From the NCBI GenBank assembly GCA_964017065.1, contig OZ024783.1:14825820-14889819 (forward strand): a stretch of 64,000 nt of DNA. Reading direction: 5' to 3'. The stretch comes from Haliclona indistincta. Taxonomy: Eukaryota; Porifera; Demospongiae; Haplosclerida; Chalinidae. Made by a program: the position numbers and the translations under genes. The stretch's first letter is position 1, and each line of letters begins with the position of its first letter. Of the stretch, positions 56,952 through 64,000 are shown in pieces. The notes under the pieces are model-generated. The model was not told the DNA's origin. It searched no databases and was given only the letters and a program-made list of their open reading frames with translations.

Positions 56952-58687
56952 ATGATCTCTGTGTTGTGCAAGCACTCATATACTACTGACGTTGACCGGC
57001 ATCATGGCACAACGAAGACTCTTGGAATTAGAAGATTTGCAGAATTAGATAACCCGATTCCGAGTGTTAGCGTTCACGGCGTTCTAACTTCACTATCTAC
57101 GTCCATGAAAGGACCAAAGGGCAACTTCTTTCACGGGATGCTTTCTAATGGCATCGGGAAGACCCGGATTCGTCGGATTCGCATCAAGTCACAAAAGGTC
57201 TCGCCACGACTTTTGTGGAAAAAGAGAATCAGTGCTACTGGATAACTGCGAAGTCAAACGGGCCAGGCGAGGAGATTGTATGGAACTACAAATGAAGAGT
57301 GATACCAAAAATATTGAAATCGCCAAGAAACTTCACTATTCCTGCAACTGAATTTACTGTAGAACAACCCGCCAAGGACAGGCCTAGCGCTTATCGAACT
57401 GCAAGATCTCGAACAATACCAAAGAGTGAATGTGAACATAAAGATTCAAACAATAGGGTCGACTGAATATGTGCGAACTGGCCACAAGAAACAGGACCTA
57501 CTAATTTCTGACAGCACTGATGTGGCTAGGTTGACTCTGTGGGAGAAGGATACCGATGCGTTCACAGAAAGCCAAAAAAGCTACCGCCTAGAGAACTTTA
57601 TGGTCAGGGAGTTTAACCCTTTAGGGCCTATAGCGGCTTTAGCCGTCATAATTGACTCCACCTACTGTAGACGTCATAAATAGTGTGAAAAGTGGTCTAG
57701 AAAGGTCAAATAAAGTTTAATTGCAAAAGCTAACTTTACCTGAAAAAACCCACTGTTTTTCGCCGCGCCCTCCCCACTAAAATATATAGAACGGGGGGAT
57801 TTTTAAAGGGGGGTGTCCCCCCTTTAACCTGGGGTTCGAAGGGGCGGAGCCCCTCGCCGCTTTTATTTCGGCATTTTTGGGGCTTCAGGATGCCCGGAAA
57901 TGCATAATTGGGCATAGAATATGGTCTAAACTATGCTGTTTGCTCACCTGGACACCACCAGGTTTTTGTTCCAGTCACCAGGGCTAAACGAAGACCAAAA
58001 TTGGCTGAAAAATTACGAGGTCGCAGCCCTTAAGTGGCTTCAGTTCCGAAGTGGGAGTGGCCAACTCAGAGTTTAGTACATGGTCGTAAACTTTGACATG
58101 ACAGGAAAAAACATTGCTAGTTTGGAACAGCTAGCGTACTGCATGTTGTAGAAATCGCAAGACAAACTGTCAGTTTAGAGCAAGCCGAATTTTCGTTTAA
58201 ATAATTCAGTCACTAAAGAGTTAATGCCAAGAAGTACCTCGTCATGCCCAGGAGTGACTACAAAATTGAAGCTATACCAGACATTGAAGCAGTCGAGAGT
58301 ATCGGCGAGGACACGCCTGAGCCAAGCTGCATTTACAATGCACGGATTGTTGCAGTTCTATCTCTGGAAAATCATCGAACCTGTCTTAGATGAAAAGCTA
58401 GAGAAAGCCGGCTACCCCACCTTTCGGTCGTTGCTCTAAGCCTGCTTGCAGTACATCAAAGCTGTTTGATGATTGTGCAGAACTACTGTCCGCAAAACTC
58501 ATGTTCACTATGGCTAGTACATCGGGCCAGTCAGACGTGGTGACACTCAATGCTTGAGGGATAATGCTGAAAGAGATGATGGGGAGCACAAGCAGTGTGG
58601 TGACAGAGCGGGAACTACTTTCTCTGAAGGAGTTTAGTGAAGTCAAGTACAATGATATGGATGTTATCACTTCCGTCACTCATCACT
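56952..58687 (+). pseudogene. RPA-like OB-fold single-strand DNA-binding protein, interrupted
   Basis: Pieces: 56952-57165 (ELDNPIPSVSVHGVLTSLS), then after a frame change FVGFASSHKRSRHDFCGKRE and LLDNCEVKRARRGDCMELQM. From 57426 comes an OB-fold (VNVNIKIQTIGSTEYVRTGH, DSTDVARLTLWE). The frame is cut at 57613 by a TTAA element and resumes at 58225 with the KKYLVMPRSDYKIEAIPDIE segment. The end has a zinc-ribbon-like CSKPACSTSKLFDDC and SVTHH with one internal stop. Layout follows the large RPA subunit-like proteins found in Helitrons and in host repeat families. It would bind single-stranded DNA. Several frame lesions make it inactive. Host versus mobile-element origin is unresolved. Confidence 0.65.
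57617..58220. mobile_element. 604-bp TTAA-flanked element inside the RPA-like gene
   Basis: TTAA at 57613-57616 and 58221-58224; ends CCCTTTAGGGCC and CACTAAAGAG. Removing the element plus one TTAA restores one continuous reading frame across the site. A decayed reverse copy lies at 28310-28880. Confidence 0.85.
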
Positions 58688-60041
58688 AAGAAACCACTGT
58701 TTGACTCCTGGAGTAGACTCGAACTTGTACTGACTCATATGTACTGAATTTATCTTTGAGTCTGCTCATGTATCTTTGCTGTTCATTTATCTTTGCTGCA
58801 AAAATTATCTTGCTGCCTGATTTTGTTATACATGCCATTGTGTTTGAAAGAAGCATTGAAATTTGAAAGTAGACCAAGATGATGCACGTGATGCCGGTTA
58901 AGTATAGACTAGTTTATTCTGGGAACCACCAGCTCATCTGTTGTTACAGTTGTTTGCGAAGATCTTCAATAGCGAAAGCGGAAGTATGATGTTGGCCAAT
59001 CGTATTATACTGAGTGGAGCTAGTAGGAGCAACAGAAAATATGCACCGCATTCCTACTCATTGAGCAGCGGTGTACACAACCTATTGAAGGCAAATTAAG
59101 ACTAATTCTAATCATATTTACAGCATAGAGTAGTAATGTGCCTATTTTAACTACTGCAATCATTCCTCAAACACATACCGAGGATCATTCCTCAAACACA
59201 TATGAGATGCATTTGCTGCACCTGTGCACAGGTGCAGCAAATGCATCTCGTGCACCTTCATGCACTAATGTGATTAGTGTACCTGCAGTGGTGTACAATG
59301 TAGTGACAGTTAAACAATGTACGTACTCTGTTTTACTATTACCGGTAGACAATATGTCCTTTCAGAAGAAATGCAAGGTCACAAAAATAATTTAGGCTTA
59401 TTTTAAAACACAAATCAGTATTAACTTTTTTTCAACATGCCCTGTTTTTTTCTGACAAAAATCAGAGATGGCCCTGTAGCTCAAAACGTTCCTCTAATCA
59501 TGTATATCAAATTTCATGCTTGAATCATTACACCTAACTGCTGGACTATATAGAGACATTATCCTATTCTACAGCCTAGGGGAAAGAAAACACAGAAATC
59601 AGTAGCATGATAATTCTAGGGTATTAAATAATGGATATAAAATAATTTGAGGCGGGCAAAGAGTTGGCAGTTGGCAGTTACCACTACCATAATCAACATA
59701 CTTAGACGGTAATCAGTATGTGCAACAAAGTCTGAGCATTTGAGTATTATACTTTTGCTGTTTATTATTCACAACTAATGTGTTCTCAACTGATCACTAT
59801 CACCAATTAACTTGAAATTAGCATAACAGCTCTCTCATACAAGGAAGATTTTTAATAAAACAAACATCATTAATGGCATACTGAGATATTAAATAATTAA
59901 TTATGTATAGCTGTGAATAGCTCAATCCTAGCTACAGTTGACAGCTCATTTAGTTATCAAAATGGACAATCAATGGTGCGTATTATGCATGAATTGTCTA
60001 TATTATAATGCAGACTCCACACTCAAAATTCCTGCACGACC
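58688..60041. repeat. Duplicated flank downstream of membrane-gene copy 2
   Basis: 58980-59160 repeats part of the copy-1 upstream block; 59215-60041 repeats the copy-1 3' flank. 59185-59255 forms a hairpin (GAGATGCATTTGCTGCACCTGT and complement) in place of the single unit at 63298-63320. A Cys-rich remnant ends at 59316. Confidence 0.65.
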
Positions 60042-61851
60042 TCACACATTAGAAATCCTACGGCTGGCGCCATTGGTAAGAGAAGAATTGACTACAGCTG
60101 AATTAGATGGAGTTGAATCAATAACGGAGTCATTGGGACTATTATTTGTTACAGGCTTAAAATCTGATTCTGAATCGAAAGTAAACACAATAACTTCATC
60201 TTTGGCAGGTGTGGTGGAATTTGCTGTCTTTTTAGAATATTTACCACTTTTAAAAGAACGCATTAGTGACCCATTTCGAGACAGAGGAGAAAGAACAGCA
60301 GAAACTTTCTTTTTAGGAGGTGGAGAGTCTGCAGACTCCACTGACTCAGGGTCCCCTGAGGCTAGTTTGAAGATGTACAATACGATTCCTCCTGAACCAG
60401 TCCCCACGAGTGCCAGTACACCACTCCAAGCAGGAGCAGTGTGAGCATACAGCAATACTATAGCAGAAAACATGTACATAGCAAGTACTAAAAGAATAAG
60501 AGCCAATCCAAGGATTAGAAACAGTCCAATAGTTAAAATTCGCTTCTCAAATGACTTGACAGACAACAAAATGTCGTTCATGTAAGGTATGATAGAGAGG
60601 CTGAATACCATGGGCAGTAGGTATGTGGTAGTACTCAATACTTGAACAGGATAGGAGAGAAAGGTGATGATAAACCACTGAAGATGAAAGGATAGGAACA
60701 CTACTAGAGTGGTGAGGCAACTGAGTAGAAAGAACTGGTGCAATTTGGTTATCCATTTGTAAGAGGAACAATAGCATCGCTGGATGGTGTGTTTAGTGAG
60801 AGAAGGTAAGGGAATGTGCTCGCCATGTACATAGACAGTGAGGCCCACGAGAGGAAGATTGATGATAGAGAAAAGAACGATAGCTATTGGAAAGGGATTA
60901 ATCAGCCAGATAGCAGACTCGAAGTCACGATATTGAACAAAGAATAAGACGTCGTAACCAGTCAGGGCTATTAGAATAACCACACTTGTGCAAGACATGT
61001 AAGAAAAGGAATTCTTGGTGATCAGCCGTCGTATGATATTTGGTAAACCTGCACAAGCGACATTCGAAAGTCCCGCTGTTATAAATTTAGATTTAGCCTC
61101 AATCCAGATCAAGATGTACACTAGAATCAAGGCAAGAGCTGAGAAGAGGTAGGGGAATGTGTACAGGCAGTACTTGAATGGTATGAGCAGGGTAGCAGTG
61201 AATGTTCTCACAAGATGGCTTGAACTGTTGCTAATGTGAATAGAGTACAGCTTGTGATCCTTATCTTCCTGTGTGTCTGTTGCAAATGAGCGAACCTGCA
61301 AAGAAAAGGACCGTTTAAATTACTCACAAGCAAGCCTTCTCTATTACTTTCATACACACTCATGCACACCCGGCCTTCTCTCTCTTGTTTACTTACAAAT
61401 GAAGTGAGAAGAGCCAGTATTTCGATCTGCTCTGAATCAGTGATTTCCTCACAGAATGGATCCAAAATGATATGGTCTATTTTCTCTTCCACTACTGCTA
61501 AACGCATGAAGCTCATGTGCTCCAGCACGTGTAGGTCAGCTACCAACAATGTACGTTTAACTATCGTATTTGAGTAGCTACGAGCCCCTCCCTCTCCACG
61601 ACCTGCCGCCATGTGCTGCAGCTGTTGTTGCTACCAATGTTCTCGCTCTGCGGTGCATGAAAGTAAAATACGTCCACAGTACTCGGCCGGAGTTCGCTGA
61701 TGGGATAGAATACCGACACGAGAGCGTCCACGTTGCATTTGCGACGAAGCAGAGACTGTTTCACTTCTTGGTAGTTGCTAATGCACTCATCTCCCTTGCT
61801 GTGTGCAAATAAAGTCAACAGCAACAACGCTGCGGCAAGAAGCTGATACAT
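60042..61851 (-). CDS. Multi-span membrane protein, copy 2, with stop and deletion in exon 1
   Basis: Same architecture as copy 1: signal peptide from ATG 61851, extracellular region, a 32-bp intron (61296-61327), and a 1,254-bp last exon of exactly the same length (60042-61295) with about seven spans. Exon 1 reads cleanly to TAG at 61561-61563, where four bases present in copy 1 are missing. It resumes in another frame from VADLHVLEHMSF to the intron. Exon 2 differs from copy 1 by scattered, mostly conservative changes, suggesting past selection on the protein. Function unknown. Lesions differ from those of copy 1. Confidence 0.7.
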
Positions 61852-61908
61852 GGTTCGATACTGGACAGTACTCTATGGTTCTATACATTATTATACTGAG
61901 TGAAGCTA

Positions 61909-61985
61909 TCCTCCGTTGTGCCCATTGCCCGTTGTGCCCGGAGGATATTATCGTCCTGGAAAATATCCTCCGTTGTGCCCATTCC
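61909..61985 (+). repeat. Rearranged 5' end of the LINE
   Basis: TATCCTCCG and CGGAGGATA are inverted around TTGTGCCCATTGCCC, and ATATCCTCCGTTGTGCCCATT recurs at 61962-61982 as true coding sequence. Looks like template switching at the 5' end during insertion. Confidence 0.6.
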
Positions 61986-63116
61986 CAAGTCAAAAAAGCA
62001 GTTAAGAGAAGCTGCTAACTTTAGACCAATCTCTTTGTTATCAGTCGTGAGCAAGCTGTTAGAAAGACACCTCTATCTTCTTCTTGCTGATTATCTCTAT
62101 GAAAATGATCTTCTCCCTAACAAACAATGGGGTTTTCAGCATGGCAAATCTACTGTAACAGCTTTACTCCATGTCACCAATCAGTGGTTTCAACTTTTGG
62201 AAGAAGGTCAAGAAGTCAGTGCTGTCTTCTTTGATATTCGAAAAGCCTTTGACACGGTTCCCCACAGACCGCTGCTGAGCAAGCTTTGTAGTATTGGCAT
62301 TGATTCCAAAATCACCCAATGGATTTGCCAATCTCACTGAACGTAGGCAGCATGTTGTTTGTGATGGAGCATCTTCATCAAACATCCACGTTCTGTCTGG
62401 TGTCCCTCAAGGATCAGTCCTTGGTCCACTATTATTTCTCCTTTATATCGATGATGTGGCTTCACAACAGCTGTCAGCAAATTGCACGATTAACCTCTTT
62501 GCAGACGATATGCTGCTTTTCAAGCCAATAAATTCTGCTCCTGATCTACACTGCCTGCAGGGTGACATTGACACTATGAAAGCCTGGGCTGATGATAATC
62601 ATTTGTCATTTAACCTGGTGAAATGTAAGATGAGCAAGATGATGATATCGACAAGCTTGATAAGGATATCGACAAGCTTGAGAAAGTGCAGAAGTTTGGT
62701 CTTAAAATATGTCTTAAATCCTGGGACAACGACTATGCATATTATGACCTTCTTGAGTTAGCTGACCTACCAACACTGGAGAACAGAAGGATGTATTTAG
62801 AGCTCTCCGTACTATATAAAATTTATCATGGTCACTTTTACTTTCCTCCTGGTATCCTACTGCCATATCGTGGAAGACACTCCTCACCTAACTCTCCTTG
62901 TCTCCATATACCCTCAGCAAGAACCAATGCCTATCACAACTCGTTTTTTCCAAGCGCAATTAGGATATGGAACCAATTGCCGAGTTGGGCACATGCTGAG
63001 TCTCTGAACTTGTTTAAACACTATGTATCTCTATTCTTTGCATAATTTGGTGTGCATGCTTTGATTAGCTATTAGCTACATTATGCCACCTTTGCATTTG
63101 CATAAATATTATAAAA
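61909..63116 (+). mobile_element. 5'-truncated LINE (CR1/Jockey-like) insertion
   Basis: AAGCTA at 61903-61908 and 63117-63122 is the target duplication; sequence on both sides joins into the copy-1 upstream block. The reverse transcriptase reads WKISSVVPIPK, NFRPISLLSVVSKLLER, FFDIRKAFDTVPH, then after a frame change SGVPQGSVLGPLLFLLYIDD and LFADDMLLF (catalytic DD about 62504-62509). A deletion removes the thumb region; 62646-62682 shows a tandem GATATCGACAAGCTTGA. The last frame (62686-63045) ends with a PSAIRIWNQLP segment. The 3' end is a short A run. Confidence 0.88.
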
Positions 63117-63976
63117 AAGCTATAGGAGCAACAGAAGATATGCACCGCATTCCTACTCATTGAACAGCGGTGTAAACAAGCTATTGAAGGCAAACTAAGA
63201 CTAATTCTAATCGTATTCACAGCATAGAGTAGTAATGTGCCTATTTTAACTACTGCAATCATTCCTCGAACGCATACAAGAAATCTGTCAAGGACAGGTG
63301 CAGCAAATGCATCTCGTGCACCTTAATGCACTAATGTGATTTGTGTACCTGCAGTGGTGTACAATGTAGTGACAGTTAAACTATGTACGTACTCTGTTTT
63401 ATTATTACCGGTAGACAATTATGTTCTTTTCAGAAGAAATACAAAGTCACACTTCAACATGCCCTAATTTTTTCTGAGAAAAATCAGTGATGGCCTTATA
63501 GCTCAAAATTTTCCTCTAATCATATCATTCTCTATCTGTAAACCAAATTTCATGCTTGTATCTGCAATCGTTCTGCTGGACTATAATAGAGACATTATCC
63601 TGTTCTACAGCCTAGGGAAAAGAAAACACAGAAATCAGTAGCATGATAATTCTAGGTATTAAATAATGGCGTATTTGAGTATTATACTTTTGCTGTTTAT
63701 TATTCACAACCTAATGTGTTCTCAATTGATCACTATCACCAACTTGAAATTAACATGCACCCTCGTACAAGGAAGATTATTAATAAACAATCATCATTAA
63801 TGACATAATGAGATAATTATTATAAAATTAATAATTATTTATGTATAGCTGTGAATAGCTCAATCCTAGCTACAGTTGACTCATTTAGTTATCAAAATGT
63901 ACAATCAATGATGCGTATTATGCTTGCATTGTCTATATTATAATGCAGATTCCACACTCAAAATTCCTGCACGACC
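63117..63976. repeat. Flank joining copies 2 and 3 of the membrane gene
   Basis: Continues the upstream block after the LINE, then the Cys-rich remnant (ends 63382) and the 3' flank of copy 3. No separate gene. Confidence 0.65.
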
Positions 63977-64000
63977 TCACACATTAGAAATCCTACGGCT
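63977..64000 (-). CDS. Last codons of membrane-protein copy 3 (runs off window)
   Basis: Reads SRRISNV and TGA, identical to the ends of copies 1 and 2, after the same 3' flank. Only eight codons are in the window. Confidence 0.75.
   Translation of the reverse strand, partial: SRRISNV

Overview
This is a eukaryotic, almost certainly metazoan nuclear window. Genes are split by short GT-AG introns, the DNA is AT-rich, and most of it is mobile-element debris. A ROCO-type GTPase joined to a Death domain, a Rab GTPase, an intronless-looking multi-membrane-span gene family and many TTAA-bounded elements would fit a demosponge such as Amphimedon. That assignment is an inference; no rRNA or species marker is present.

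Layout. 1-8.5 kb: debris of a Helentron (rolling-circle element with helicase plus endonuclease), including a perfect 2,329-bp duplication at 1-2329 and 4149-6477, followed by a tandem array of about 580-bp units that carry a GC-rich hairpin. 8.7 kb: first exon of a Rab gene whose remaining exons are missing. 9.1-12.1 kb: two abutting terminal-inverted-repeat (TIR) elements, each with a 7-bp target duplication. 12.1-14.35 kb: broken Merlin/IS1595-type transposase (minus strand). 14.5-18 kb: simple and tandem repeats and a foldback. 18-25.2 kb: copy 1 of a multi-span membrane gene within segmentally duplicated flanks. 25.3-28.3 kb: ROCO-Death gene (minus). 28.3-31.7 kb: interspersed repeats and TTAA elements. 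31.775-36.284 kb: one complete but decayed Ty3/Gypsy LTR retrotransposon. 36.9-45.6 kb: foldback and hairpin elements, one nested in another. 46.46-48.5 kb: a five-exon Rab gene (minus) with a TTAA element in an intron. 49.7-56 kb: hAT-like, TTAA-type, MULE-like and other inverted-repeat elements, plus a SAP-domain fragment. 56.9-58.7 kb: an RPA-like OB-fold gene split by a TTAA element. 58.9-64 kb: copy 2 of the membrane gene, a truncated LINE with target duplication, and the last codons of copy 3.

Host genes supported by sequence are the Rab (46.46-48.5 kb), the ROCO-Death gene and the membrane family. Both complete membrane copies carry different frame lesions in exon 1 and a very short intron (36 and 32 bp). 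Most of the rest is transposon-derived. Several insertions can be dated relative to each other because the uninterrupted site survives in a paralogous copy or in the opposite arm of a foldback.
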